Shown here: positions 1-8,437 of the stretch, piece after piece | Layout: every line of letters begins with the position of its first letter | Numbering within the stretch: the stretch's first letter is position 1 | NCBI GenBank assembly: GCA_015060685.1 | Contig: SUXZ01000005.1 | Coordinates: forward strand, 1 to 64,000 | DNA length: 64,000 bases | Direction of reading: 5' to 3' | Source of the DNA: Mediterranea massiliensis | GTDB taxonomy: Bacteria; Bacteroidota; Bacteroidia; Bacteroidales; Bacteroidaceae | Position numbers and translations under genes: made by a program | Notes under the pieces: model-generated | What the model was told of the DNA's origin: nothing | The model's database searches: none | Seen by the model: the letters and a program-made list of their open reading frames with translations, nothing else

Positions 1-775
1 CGAATGACAAGGCTGTAAAACTTGCGAACACGAACAAGTCTCGGATATAAGCCAACTTCTTATCCGCAAATTCGTGTGTCATTACAGCCTTGATTTCATC
101 TTCTGTAAGATATTGTCGCTCCTTGATATTTTGATTAACACGATACTGAGCAAATGGATTTCTCGGTGTCAGTCCATTGTAATGAGCCTTAGAAACGATT
201 GTTTTCAGCCACATACAATGTGCCCATACACTACCATTATGTAGTCCTGCATCAGTAGAGAGATAAATTTCATACTCCTTGATGAAGTCAGGAGTAAGTT
301 CAAGCATAGAAATATCACTACGCTTGTAGCACTTCTTGATGAATGCAGCCAAATGATTTCGCGACCTTACACGCACCTTGTAGGAACTTGCTGCACGGTC
401 TATGCCGATACGTTTCTTGAAACATTCGTTGTCCTTATCAAATGCACCGAGCAATGTTTCATATTCCGTTCCGATACCTTGATAGGCATTGCGTACCATT
501 TCGGCAGTAACATAGGCTTCTCTATCCGAGATGCGCTGATAATGCTTGATGATTTGAGCCTTGATGTTATCCAAAGCTAAATTGATTTCTCGTGCCTCCT
601 TGCTCTTACCTTTGGCTCGGTTGCCTTTGGCATCCCACATCGTTTTTGCGATGGTCAGTTTGCAACTGAATTGAGCCACCGAGCCCTTGATTGTCACTCG
701 TCCCATAATGGGAACAATACCGTTTTTCTCCTTACTTCTGTTCACATAGAACAGCACCTTAAATGTACTTCGCAT
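1..775 (-). CDS. tyrosine integrase, C-terminal part cut by window edge
   Basis: Site-specific recombinase of the Bacteroidetes conjugative-transposon type. The frame is open from an ATG at 773-775 to the left edge, giving about 258 residues of an expected 400 or so. The N-terminus reads MRSTFKVLFYVNRSKEKNG, as in the arm-binding domain of these integrases. It is followed by a SAM-like core-binding domain (about residues 105-205) and the start of the catalytic domain (DLFVFASFTALSF at the cut). The catalytic R-H-R-Y residues lie outside the window, so activity cannot be judged. The gene points away from the chromosomal genes on its right, as expected for an integrase at the end of an element that extends to the left. 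Confidence 0.88.
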   Translation of the reverse strand, partial: MRSTFKVLFYVNRSKEKNGIVPIMGRVTIKGSVAQFSCKLTIAKTMWDAKGNRAKGKSKEAREINLALDNIKAQIIKHYQRISDREAYVTAEMVRNAYQGIGTEYETLLGAFDKDNECFKKRIGIDRAASSYKVRVRSRNHLAAFIKKCYKRSDISMLELTPDFIKEYEIYLSTDAGLHNGSVWAHCMWLKTIVSKAHYNGLTPRNPFAQYRVNQNIKERQYLTEDEIKAVMTHEFADKKLAYIRDLFVFASFTALSF

Positions 776-961
776 AATCCAATTCTTTTTGGTTACAAAA
801 TTAGTTATCAGCGAGTTGTACATTGTTATGCAGAATGTAGCAGAGAGTAGAAATAAACTCCAACGACCTATAAACTCATCTATTTATCAGGTAATGATTT
901 GAAAACCGTCCGTCCTCATTACCTTTCATTTCCTTGCACTTTCGCATCGGCGAGGCTTTCA

Positions 962-980
962 TCATAAGTCCTCATAAGTC
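962..980. repeat. tandem direct repeat TCATAAGTC x2
   Basis: TCATAAGTC occurs twice with a one-base spacer, a 10-bp period that puts both copies on the same DNA face. Being close to the integrase gene, it could be a pair of arm-type integrase sites or an excisionase site. That role is inference only. Confidence 0.4.
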
Positions 981-1020
981 ATTGAACACCAGTGCCGCCA
1001 TCATTATTTTCCTTCATTCG

Positions 1021-1053
1021 TTAGATTTTTCCAGAGATATATAGTATCTTTGC
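1021..1053 (+). promoter_or_regulatory. promoter with CTnDOT-core-like overlap
   Basis: TTAG at 1021-1024, a 20-bp spacer and TATCTTTG at 1045-1052 fit the Bacteroidetes -33/-7 promoter. It would drive the four-gene run starting at 1098. The same bases, GTATCTTTGC at 1044-1053, fit the GTAnnTTTGC core described for CTnDOT-family integration sites. That core resembles the promoter consensus, so the overlap alone does not prove an attachment site. Confidence 0.5.
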
Positions 1054-1097
1054 CATACCATTTAGAACATTTTATTCACTTAAAAAAGATTATTGTT

Positions 1098-1358
1098 ATG
1101 GCAAAAAGAAAAGTACTGAAGAAGAAAATCAATTATATCGTTGGCGAATTGTTTGCCGAGTGTCTGATTAACGGCAAGAATTGTGCCGACCAAGCAAAGG
1201 TGAACGATGTATTGGCCGACATCCTGAACACACAAAACGAGTTCATCAGCCGCATCAGCCACACACAACCTGGCAACGTGAAGGTTTTTTACAAGAAACT
1301 TATCCAAGACTTCAACGCCAAGGTGAACGAACTGATTGATACCATCAGCAAACTATAA
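1098..1358 (+). CDS. conserved hypothetical protein, 86 aa
   Basis: Small basic protein starting MAKRKVLKKKINYIVGELF, predicted mainly helical, without signal peptide or membrane segment. I do not recognise a named domain. The ATG at 1098 is preferred over one at 1050, because the upstream one lies inside the promoter -7 box and the added residues look untranslated. Its stop overlaps the ATG of the next gene (TAATG), which suggests translational coupling with the acyltransferase. Confidence 0.75.
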   Translation: MAKRKVLKKKINYIVGELFAECLINGKNCADQAKVNDVLADILNTQNEFISRISHTQPGNVKVFYKKLIQDFNAKVNELIDTISKL

Positions 1359-1924
1359 TGTGCATGAAGCAGAAGATTTATAGTTTCATATACTACAAAC
1401 TGCTGGGTTGGAAGACGGAGATAACCACGCCCAATTTCGACAAGTGCGTCATCTGTGCCGCACCCCACACAAGCAATTGGGATTTGTTTATCGGCAAATT
1501 GTTTTACGGTGCCATAGGCCGTAAGACAAGTTTCATGATGAAGAAAGATTGGTTCTTCTTTCCGTTAGGCATCCTTTTCAAAGCCGTTGGAGGCATTCCC
1601 GTAGATCGTAGCCGCAGGACATCATTGGTCGACCAGATGAAACAGAAGTTTGACGAAAGCAAGCATTTCCACCTGGCCATCACCCCCGAAGGCACACGAA
1701 AGGCGAATCCCAATTGGAAGAGAGGTTTCTACTACATTGCCGAAAAAGCAGGAGTACCCATCGTACTCATCGGCATCGACTACACCAAGAAGACAATCTA
1801 TTCCACCAAAACCATGACGCCCACCGGCGACATTGAAAAGGATATGCGCGAAATCAAACTATACTTCAAGGATTTCAAAGGTAAAAATCCCGACCAATTC
1901 AGCATTGGAGACGTAAACGAATAA
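1358..1924 (+). CDS. PlsC-like 1-acylglycerol-phosphate acyltransferase
   Basis: Glycerolipid acyltransferase of the PlsC/LPLAT superfamily, 188 aa, probably at the inner face of the membrane in phospholipid or related lipid synthesis. The catalytic HX4D box is HTSNWD at residues 37-42. A later block, GGIPVDRS, and the substrate-binding PEGTR at 110-114 are both present. It is shorter than the usual 240-residue PlsC and lacks a clear N-terminal transmembrane helix, as in the compact members common in Bacteroidetes. The start overlaps the previous stop by one base; a second ATG two codons in is equally possible. The acyl acceptor cannot be told from sequence. Confidence 0.85.
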   Translation: MCMKQKIYSFIYYKLLGWKTEITTPNFDKCVICAAPHTSNWDLFIGKLFYGAIGRKTSFMMKKDWFFFPLGILFKAVGGIPVDRSRRTSLVDQMKQKFDESKHFHLAITPEGTRKANPNWKRGFYYIAEKAGVPIVLIGIDYTKKTIYSTKTMTPTGDIEKDMREIKLYFKDFKGKNPDQFSIGDVNE

Positions 1925-1937
1925 AACAAGACAGATT

Positions 1938-2255
1938 ATGTACACCATTCAGGCCAACCCAAGCGGTACACGTAGCATACAGATTTCTGACGAAAACCTT
2001 GCCACCATCCGCAAGTATGCACTATTCAGCCACTTGATTGATAGCAACGGCATCGTAAACGAAAGCGTACTGGAAAAACTGAAGTTGAACATACGTTCGC
2101 TCATCGCCGGAAACGTAACCGACCGGAAAGAGTTGCTCGACCTATGCATCGACGTGATTTATCACAACAACATGAAAGCATTCGGCCTTCAACAACTCAT
2201 CGTGCTATACTTAGATTGGACATCGAAGCAACAGCTTTCTGAGGAAGAGGCGTGA
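1938..2255 (+). CDS. conserved hypothetical protein, 105 aa
   Basis: Soluble, mostly helical protein (starts MYTIQANPSGTRSIQISDEN) with no motif I recognise. It sits 13 bp after the acyltransferase and 3 bp before the YgiQ gene, so it is co-transcribed with them. Codon use matches the neighbours, which supports a real gene. No function is proposed. Confidence 0.7.
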   Translation: MYTIQANPSGTRSIQISDENLATIRKYALFSHLIDSNGIVNESVLEKLKLNIRSLIAGNVTDRKELLDLCIDVIYHNNMKAFGLQQLIVLYLDWTSKQQLSEEEA

Positions 2256-2258
2256 GAT

Positions 2259-4070
2259 ATGAAAGCATACAAACCGACCGATTGGCTTCCAACCACCAAA
2301 AAAGAGGTTGAACAACGCGGATGGGACGAATTGGACGTCATCCTGTTCAGCGGAGATGCATACGTTGACCACCCATCGTTTGGTGCGGCGGTCATCGGAC
2401 GCATACTCGAAGCCGAAGGTTTTCGCGTAGCCATCATCCCGCAACCTAATTGGCGGGATGACTTGCGCGACTTCAAGAAACTGGGCAAGCCACGCCTATT
2501 CTTCGGTGTATCAGCCGGATGCATGGATAGCATGGTAAACAAATATACCGCCAACAAGCGTTTGCGTAGCGATGATGCCTATACGCCCGACGCACGCAAC
2601 GACATGCGCCCAGAGTATCCCACCATCGTATATAGCAACATACTGAAAGAGCTCTTCCCTGACGTACCCGTTGTGATTGGCGGCATCGAAGCAAGCATGC
2701 GCCGACTAACGCACTACGACTATTGGCAAGAGCGCGTTCGCCCAAGCATCTTGGTAGATAGCAATGCCGACATACTGGTTTATGGCATGGGAGAAAAGCC
2801 TATTGTAGAGATTGCGCACCGAATGCGTTCGGGAGAGCCACTGAATGGTATCCGTCAAACTGCCCAATGCGTTGCGTGCATCAACCCCGAAGAGGGCGAC
2901 ATTGTGCTGCACTCGCACGAGGCATGTTTGAAAGATAAAAAGAAGCAAGCCGAAAACTTCCGCCACATCGAGGAAGAGAGCAACAAGTATGCCGCCTCGC
3001 GCATCTTGCAACAAGTAGGCAAGCAAACCATCGTTGTCAATCCTCCCTACCCTCCGATGACAACCGAAGAGCTCGACCGCTCATACGACCTACCCTACAC
3101 TCGCTTACCTCATCCAAAGTATAAAGGCAAGCGAATACCCGCCTACGACATGATAAAGCACTCGGTAAACATTCACCGAGGATGCTTTGGCGGATGTGCT
3201 TTCTGCACCATCTCTGCTCATCAAGGCAAGTTCATTGCAAGCCGTAGCAAGGAAAGCATCCTACGCGAAGTGAAAGAGGTAATGCAACTGCCCGACTTTA
3301 AAGGCTATCTAAGCGATTTGGGCGGCCCCAGTGCAAACATGTATCAGATGCACGGCAACAACCTCGACCTTTGCAAGAAATGCAAGCGCCCGTCGTGCAT
3401 CCATCCGCAAATCTGTCCGAACCTGAACACCAACCACCAGCCGCTACTCGACATTTACCATGCTGTAGATGCATTGCCCGGCATCAAGAAGTCGTTTATC
3501 GGAAGTGGTGTGCGATACGACCTGCTTCTTCATAAAAGCAAGGATGCCGAAACAAACAAAAGCACCACACAATATACACGCGAGCTGATTACCAAGCACG
3601 TCAGCGGCCGCTTGAAGGTAGCACCCGAGCACACCAGCGATAGGGTACTGAGCGTCATGCGCAAGCCTTCGTTCAAACAATTCGAAGAGTTCAAACGCAT
3701 CTTCGACCGCATCAATCGCGAAGAAGGATTGAACCAACAACTCATCCCCTACTTCATCTCAAGCCATCCGGGATGCAAAGCCGAAGACATGGCGGAGTTG
3801 GCCGTCATTACCAAAGGGCTTGATTTCCATTTGGAGCAAGTGCAAGACTTTACACCTACGCCCATGACTATCAGCACCGAAACTTGGTACACAGGCTATC
3901 ATCCCTATACACTCGAGCCTGTATTCAGCGCAAAAACGCAACGCGAAAAGTTGGCGCAACGCATGTTCTTCTTCTGGTATAAAAACGAAGAAAGGCGCAA
4001 CATCATCAATGAGTTGCGCCGTATAAATCGTCAAGATTTGATAGACAAACTTTACGGAAAAAGGAAATAG
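2259..4070 (+). CDS. YgiQ family radical SAM protein
   Basis: Radical S-adenosylmethionine protein of the YgiQ (UPF0313) family, 603 aa. The N-terminal half has the YgiQ-specific domain (WLPTTKKEVEQRGWDELDVILFSGDAYVDHP is characteristic in part). The [4Fe-4S]-binding CxxxCxxC is C309, C313, C316 in the segment GCFGGCAFCTISAHQG. A later cysteine group, CKKCKRPSCIHPQIC, is also typical of the family and may bind a second cluster. The C-terminus carries the DUF3362-type tail. The reaction is not established for the family. It is the last gene of the operon from 1098. Confidence 0.93.
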   Translation: MKAYKPTDWLPTTKKEVEQRGWDELDVILFSGDAYVDHPSFGAAVIGRILEAEGFRVAIIPQPNWRDDLRDFKKLGKPRLFFGVSAGCMDSMVNKYTANKRLRSDDAYTPDARNDMRPEYPTIVYSNILKELFPDVPVVIGGIEASMRRLTHYDYWQERVRPSILVDSNADILVYGMGEKPIVEIAHRMRSGEPLNGIRQTAQCVACINPEEGDIVLHSHEACLKDKKKQAENFRHIEEESNKYAASRILQQVGKQTIVVNPPYPPMTTEELDRSYDLPYTRLPHPKYKGKRIPAYDMIKHSVNIHRGCFGGCAFCTISAHQGKFIASRSKESILREVKEVMQLPDFKGYLSDLGGPSANMYQMHGNNLDLCKKCKRPSCIHPQICPNLNTNHQPLLDIYHAVDALPGIKKSFIGSGVRYDLLLHKSKDAETNKSTTQYTRELITKHVSGRLKVAPEHTSDRVLSVMRKPSFKQFEEFKRIFDRINREEGLNQQLIPYFISSHPGCKAEDMAELAVITKGLDFHLEQVQDFTPTPMTISTETWYTGYHPYTLEPVFSAKTQREKLAQRMFFFWYKNEERRNIINELRRINRQDLIDKLYGKRK

Positions 4071-4079
4071 GAAGAGCGT

Positions 4080-4877
4080 TTATTTTGCCTTCTCTATCGT
4101 CAAGACCAATACACCATCCTTATCGTAGAAACCTACAACATCTCCCTTACCTCTACCAAATGTAGTGGTTGCATGCAATGCACGCACTACTCTGTCTTCC
4201 ACCGCCATATCGGGGCAAGACATCATGGTGCGAATCAAGTTATGGAACACCAATGAATTGGCAACGGCATCATCGTGCTTCAAATTAGAATTAACAATGT
4301 TGCAACCGGCCACGCCATGAAGTTTCATATCAATAAGGTTGAACTCCAAAAAGGGTTGTGCTTCCATGCCTTCGGGTACTGCTTCGCCATAGGCTTCGGT
4401 TATCATCCACTTTCCGGCAAGGTCGTTTAATGTTATTTCCGGTTGTTTCTTTTGCAAAACGATTACATCTTTCTTCGAAGAGCCAGTCAATGCCATATTT
4501 TCTTGATTTAATTGTTTATACTTCTTTACTTTAGCCAATGCTTGCAATACTTGTTGCTCGGTATTGGCATCGTCACACATTCTGCTTGTTGCACCCAAGC
4601 CGCTCAAATCGATTGTACCCGCTTTTGCCTGTTTATCAATGCTTCCGGTCAAGTTATTGCATCCGGTATTTCCATACACCTCACCGTTTTCCGCATTGAA
4701 TGCGATGAAAGGGAATGTTTGTCCAGGAGCAGGAACCACTACCTTACCATTTATCTCTACAATATTCCATTCGCCATCAAGCGAATCCAATGTTGCTACA
4801 TTTTGAGTCGATGCACACGAAGCGATACCCATGCAAAGAGCCGCCAAGCATCCTAAATTCAATACTTTCTTCATCAT
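4080..4877 (-). CDS. lipoprotein with two META domains
   Basis: Predicted secreted lipoprotein of 265 aa. A signal peptide ends in the lipobox IASC at about residues 19-22. Two META (HslJ-like) domains follow, at roughly 30-140 and 150-260. Each holds the family signature around GxxGCNxxxG: NTGCNNLTGS in the first, GVAGCNIVNS in the second. META proteins are linked to heat-shock or envelope stress, but their biochemical role is unclear. The gene converges on the YgiQ operon with a 9-bp gap, and has its own promoter at 4909-4916. The start could be either of two adjacent ATG codons. Confidence 0.87.
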   Translation of the reverse strand: MMKKVLNLGCLAALCMGIASCASTQNVATLDSLDGEWNIVEINGKVVVPAPGQTFPFIAFNAENGEVYGNTGCNNLTGSIDKQAKAGTIDLSGLGATSRMCDDANTEQQVLQALAKVKKYKQLNQENMALTGSSKKDVIVLQKKQPEITLNDLAGKWMITEAYGEAVPEGMEAQPFLEFNLIDMKLHGVAGCNIVNSNLKHDDAVANSLVFHNLIRTMMSCPDMAVEDRVVRALHATTTFGRGKGDVVGFYDKDGVLVLTIEKAK

Positions 4878-4908
4878 ACTCTCTTCTTTTTAATATTCAA
4901 TTCGTGGA

Positions 4909-4916
4909 CAAAGGTA
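4909..4916 (-). promoter_or_regulatory. -7 box for META lipoprotein
   Basis: TACCTTTG on the minus strand, 31 bp upstream of the start. It fits TAnnTTTG; no clear -33 box was found. Confidence 0.45.
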
Positions 4917-5012
4917 GAAAAATAACCTACAACTACCCTACTTATTTTTATTTTTGCAACATTTCACCAAAGTATTTAGCAGTTTTTTACGTTTTGTTTA
5001 CGATTTTACTAT

Positions 5013-5020
5013 TATATTTG
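5013..5020 (+). promoter_or_regulatory. -7 box for bcp-recA
   Basis: TATATTTG, 23 bp before the bcp start, fits TAnnTTTG. A TTTG at 4993-4996 lies 16 bp upstream, slightly closer than usual. It would also transcribe recA, since only 34 bp separate the two genes. Confidence 0.5.
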
Positions 5021-5043
5021 CGGAAATATTATTTTGATAAGCT

Positions 5044-5490
5044 ATGAACATAGGAGACAAAGCCCCCGAAATATTGGGCATCAACGAGAAAGGCGAAGAG
5101 ATACGCTTAAGCAACTATCAAGGCCGGAAGATTGTGCTATACTTCTATCCGAAGGATAGCACATCGGGTTGTACAGCACAAGCATGTAGCTTGCGCGATA
5201 ACTATAGCGAGTTGCGCAAGGCCGGATACGAAGTAATTGGTGTAAGCGTGGATAGCGAAAAGTCGCACCAGAAGTTTATCGAGAAGAACAATCTGCCCTT
5301 TACATTGATAGCCGATACCGACAAAAAACTGGTTGAGCAGTTTGGCGTATGGGGCGAAAAGAGCATGTATGGCCGCAAATACATGGGCACCTTCCGCACT
5401 ACCTTTATCATCAACGAAGAGGGAATCATTGAGCGCATCATCGGTCCCAAAGAGGTAAAGACAAAGGAACATGCTTCGCAAATCCTATAA
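5044..5490 (+). CDS. bcp: thioredoxin-dependent thiol peroxidase (Bcp/PrxQ)
   Basis: Peroxiredoxin of the Bcp/PrxQ group, 148 aa, the usual length. It reduces hydrogen peroxide and organic peroxides in the cytoplasm with thioredoxin as reductant. The peroxidatic cysteine is C43 in KDSTSGCTAQAC, and the resolving cysteine is C48, five residues on, as in the alpha-helical 2-Cys PrxQ type. The fold elements FYPKD and TFIINEEGII are in place. It precedes recA in the same orientation, pairing oxidative-damage defence with DNA repair. Confidence 0.95.
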   Translation: MNIGDKAPEILGINEKGEEIRLSNYQGRKIVLYFYPKDSTSGCTAQACSLRDNYSELRKAGYEVIGVSVDSEKSHQKFIEKNNLPFTLIADTDKKLVEQFGVWGEKSMYGRKYMGTFRTTFIINEEGIIERIIGPKEVKTKEHASQIL

Positions 5491-5524
5491 ACGAACAGAA
5501 ATATCAATATAAAAACATAACATT

Positions 5525-6559
5525 ATGGCAAAGAAAGACGAACTGAAATTAGAAAATGGCGATGCCGGCTCAGCAAACGAAAAGCTAAAAGCCTTGCAAG
5601 CCGCTATGGACAAGATAGAAAAGAGTTTCGGCAAAGGTTCTATCATGAAGATGGGCGAAGAGAACATCGAAGAAATTGAAGTAATCCCTACCGGTTCTAT
5701 CGGTTTGAACAACGCATTGGGTGTTGGTGGCTATCCTCGCGGAAGAATCATCGAAATCTACGGTCCCGAATCATCCGGTAAGACAACCCTGGCCATCCAC
5801 GCCATTGCCGAAGCACAAAAGGCCGGTGGCATTGCTGCCTTTATCGATGCCGAACATGCCTTCGACCGTTTCTATGCCGCCAAGTTGGGTGTGGATGTGG
5901 ACAACCTGCTCATCTCTCAACCCGACAACGGCGAACAAGCCTTGGAGATTGCCGAGCAACTTATCCGCTCATCGGCTATCGACATCATCGTAGTGGACTC
6001 GGTTGCCGCTTTGACTCCGAAAGCCGAGATTGAAGGCGATATGGGCGATAATAAAGTAGGCTTGCAAGCTCGCTTGATGTCGCAAGCATTGCGCAAGTTG
6101 ACCGCCGCCGTCAGCAAGACACGCACATGCTGTATCTTCATCAACCAATTGCGCGAAAAGATTGGTGTGATGTTTGGTAATCCCGAAACAACCACCGGTG
6201 GTAACGCTCTGAAATTCTATGCATCTGTACGCCTCGATATCCGCGCCAGCCAATCCATCAAGAATGGCGACGAAGTAATCGGCAAGCAAACCAAGGTAAA
6301 GGTTGTGAAGAACAAGGTGGCTCCTCCTTTCCGCCGTGCAGAATTCGACATCATGTTTGGCGAAGGCATCTCACTGAGCGGCGAAATCATCGACATGGGT
6401 GTAGAATTGGGTATCATCAAGAAGAGCGGTTCATGGTTCAGCTACAACGACACCAAGTTGGCGCAAGGACGCGACGCCGCCAAGCAAGTCATTGCCGACA
6501 ATCCCGAACTGGCCGAAGAATTGGAAGCCCTTATCTCGGAAGCGCTTAAGAATAAATAG
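5525..6559 (+). CDS. recA: recombinase RecA
   Basis: Homologous-recombination and SOS ATPase, 344 aa. Walker A is GPESSGKT at residues 80-87. The family signature [13 protein letters not shown] is intact, as are the L1/L2 DNA-binding loops ([22 protein letters not shown]). The C-terminal tail is acidic. It filaments on single-stranded DNA. It lies 34 bp downstream of bcp and ends in a strong bidirectional terminator. No SOS box can be named with confidence, and one is not expected in a standard form in this phylum. Confidence 0.99.
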   Translation: MAKKDELKLENGDAGSANEKLKALQAAMDKIEKSFGKGSIMKMGEENIEEIEVIPTGSIGLNNALGVGGYPRGRIIEIYGPESSGKTTLAIHAIAEAQKAGGIAAFIDAEHAFDRFYAAKLGVDVDNLLISQPDNGEQALEIAEQLIRSSAIDIIVVDSVAALTPKAEIEGDMGDNKVGLQARLMSQALRKLTAAVSKTRTCCIFINQLREKIGVMFGNPETTTGGNALKFYASVRLDIRASQSIKNGDEVIGKQTKVKVVKNKVAPPFRRAEFDIMFGEGISLSGEIIDMGVELGIIKKSGSWFSYNDTKLAQGRDAAKQVIADNPELAEELEALISEALKNK

Positions 6560-6580
6560 AAAATAATTTATACTTAAATA

Positions 6581-6631
6581 AAAAAAGAATTAGGCATAAA
6601 TTCGATTTGAATTTATGCCTAATTCTTTTTT
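6581..6631. terminator. bidirectional terminator between recA and YeiH gene
   Basis: A perfect 23-bp inverted repeat with loop GATTT. The arms begin with an A-run and end with a T-run, so the hairpin can end transcription from either side. It serves recA on the plus strand and the convergent transporter gene on the minus strand. Confidence 0.9.
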
Positions 6632-6649
6632 GCTTTATAGAGTATCTTC

Positions 6650-7618
6650 TCAGCACCAATAGATATAGGCCAATGTTGACAGGCTAATTACAATCCACAA
6701 CGCTATACCTTGAATCATCGGTTTTATCCCCACCGTTTTCAATACATCGCGCGACAAGGATGCACCGATAAAGAAGAGGGTAATGGTGAGCGACTTGCGC
6801 GCCAATCCGTTGATAAACGAACCGATCTCGCGGGTAGTATCAGAGAGGCTCAACACATAAGTATTAAACACCATCGCCAAGACAAAGAAGAAGATAAACC
6901 AGGGGATGCTCACCTTTTGTCCTTTGCTTTTGAAGATGAACGAAGTGGCAAATGCCAACGGAATAATCCACAGGGCGCGAGTAAGTTTAATGGTAGTAGC
7001 CACCTCTAAAGCCTCTTCGCCGAATGCCGCACCGGCACCAACCACCGAGCTGGTGTCGTGAATAGCAATGGCCGCCCACATACCAAACTGTTGTTGGGTC
7101 ATCTCCATCAATTGGCCTATCCATGGAAAAAGGAATAATGCAATGGCATTCAGAATAAAAACCGTGCCCAATGCCACCGACATCTCAGCATCTTTTGCCT
7201 TCAACACAGGGCCAACCGCCGCAATGGCGCTACCGCCACAGATGGCCGTACCCGAACTAATCAGATAGGAAGTGTTGCGGTCCACCTTCAATAGTTTCCT
7301 ACCGATAAACCAACCTATCAGCATGGTGCCCACCACCGAAACGATAGTAAAGGCCATGCCCTCTTTACCCGATTGCAACGAGGCTTGCAGATTCATGCCA
7401 AAGCCCAGGCCCACAACCGAATATTGCAATAGCTTTTTCGAAACTTTTTTATTGAATTTAGGATAGGCTTGTCCGCAAATCAGCGCAAAAAGCAGGCCAA
7501 GAAAGAGTGCTACCGGAGGCGACACATAGGAATCTACATTCGGAAGATAGTCTATTAAAAGCAGTACCGAAATCAGCACTACCAATACGATGTAAATCTG
7601 TTTGGAATACCTTTTCAT
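6650..7618 (-). CDS. YeiH/UPF0324 family putative sulfate exporter
   Basis: Integral membrane protein of 322 aa with about ten predicted helices. It belongs to the YeiH (UPF0324, Cons_hypoth698) family. The conserved block SSGTAICGGSAIAAVGPV and the later AIAIHDTSSVVGAG are both clear. Family members are annotated as putative sulfate exporters; the substrate is not proven. It follows the 200-aa gene upstream by 13 bp and is probably co-transcribed with it. Confidence 0.88.
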   Translation of the reverse strand: MKRYSKQIYIVLVVLISVLLLIDYLPNVDSYVSPPVALFLGLLFALICGQAYPKFNKKVSKKLLQYSVVGLGFGMNLQASLQSGKEGMAFTIVSVVGTMLIGWFIGRKLLKVDRNTSYLISSGTAICGGSAIAAVGPVLKAKDAEMSVALGTVFILNAIALFLFPWIGQLMEMTQQQFGMWAAIAIHDTSSVVGAGAAFGEEALEVATTIKLTRALWIIPLAFATSFIFKSKGQKVSIPWFIFFFVLAMVFNTYVLSLSDTTREIGSFINGLARKSLTITLFFIGASLSRDVLKTVGIKPMIQGIALWIVISLSTLAYIYWC

Positions 7619-7631
7619 AACCTATTTATAT

Positions 7632-8234
7632 TTACAATTCATCGGGATTGATTTCGAATGTTTGCGCCAGGGAGTAGATAATGGAATCTATACGGCAAGG
7701 CAATGCCTCCATAGGAGGTTGCAAAGCAAAGTAGATGGCTTTACCGAAAGGATTTCCCTCCTTTTCCTCGGCCAGCTGGCACAAAGCCGCCTCTACCCCA
7801 CCGCCATAGCTGGTATGATGAGGAATCAGCATCAATCGCTTCACATCTTCCGAGTCGATAGCCAACGCCATCAAGTCGGCAAACAGATGCTCCTTGTCCA
7901 CTATCTGTGCAGGATTGACACCATAGAACACAAACTCGCCCAAGGCATCGCGACAAGCCTTTCCGTCAAGTTCGCTCAAGCTATCGGGAAGACAGCCCTC
8001 AAGCGTCGTCTCTCCCACATCGTGAAGCAAGAATACTTGTATCTCGTTGTCGCCTCCACGCAAACCGGAATCGAGCGCCACATAACTCAGCCACTTCACC
8101 AAATCCATTTCCGGAAGGCTTCGCTTCAACCTATCTTCAAGAACCGCTTTCAACTTGCTTGCGGTGTCGTTCAAGAATCCCACATCCAGCAGCATCACAT
8201 TAGCCGCAAATTGTATCTCTTTTTGCCTTTGCAT
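7632..8234 (-). CDS. conserved hypothetical protein, 200 aa
   Basis: Soluble protein starting MQRQKEIQFAANVMLLDVGF. No catalytic motif is recognised. Related proteins occur in Bacteroidetes under a DUF6621-like label, which I give from memory with low certainty. The gene has its own -7 box at 8258-8265 and reads into the YeiH gene, a pairing that might reflect shared regulation. The region matches the neighbours in base composition. Confidence 0.7.
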   Translation of the reverse strand: MQRQKEIQFAANVMLLDVGFLNDTASKLKAVLEDRLKRSLPEMDLVKWLSYVALDSGLRGGDNEIQVFLLHDVGETTLEGCLPDSLSELDGKACRDALGEFVFYGVNPAQIVDKEHLFADLMALAIDSEDVKRLMLIPHHTSYGGGVEAALCQLAEEKEGNPFGKAIYFALQPPMEALPCRIDSIIYSLAQTFEINPDEL

Positions 8235-8257
8235 AATACATTATTATAATAATAGTG

Positions 8258-8265
8258 CAAAGATA
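8258..8265 (-). promoter_or_regulatory. -7 box for 7632-8234 gene
   Basis: TATCTTTG on the minus strand, 23 bp upstream of the start, fitting TAnnTTTG. It is divergent from the clpB control region. Confidence 0.5.
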
Positions 8266-8319
8266 GTGCAAGGAAGAGGGAGCACAAAACAAATCGGAAG
8301 TTTTTTACTGGATAGACTA

Positions 8320-8393
8320 TGACAATTTTGTCACCCATACTGACAAAAATGACATTTCCACAACTTCAAAAACTGTTTGGCACGAAGTTTGTT
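8320..8393 (+). promoter_or_regulatory. clpB control region: sigma-54-like promoter and TGACA repeats
   Basis: TTGGCACG at 8377-8384 followed by TTTGTT at 8388-8393 resembles a sigma-54 promoter (-24 GG, ten bases, then GT where GC is usual). Upstream lie a perfect inverted repeat TGACAATTTTGTCA (8320-8333) and TGACAAAAATGACA (8341-8354), which could bind a regulator. No TAnnTTTG box is seen in front of clpB. The site assignment is inference from consensus. Confidence 0.4.
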
Positions 8394-8437
8394 ACTCAAG
8401 TAAGTGTATCGAATTTATAATAAGAAAGGAGAATAAA

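Larger units (their letters stand above)
776..1097. other. integrase-side intergenic region, possible element end
   Basis: No credible gene is seen in these 322 bases. They hold the presumed integrase promoter region, a direct repeat at 962-980 and a rightward promoter near 1021-1052 that drives the next operon. If the integrase belongs to an integrated element, its attachment junction should lie here; the exact point cannot be fixed without an empty-site comparison. Confidence 0.5.

Noticed and set aside
353..580. 75-codon plus-strand frame
   Set aside because: It lies wholly within the integrase gene on the other strand and shows no protein pattern.
1050..1097. N-terminal extension of the 86-aa protein
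   Set aside because: The ATG at 1050 falls in the -7 box. The start at 1098 is favoured.
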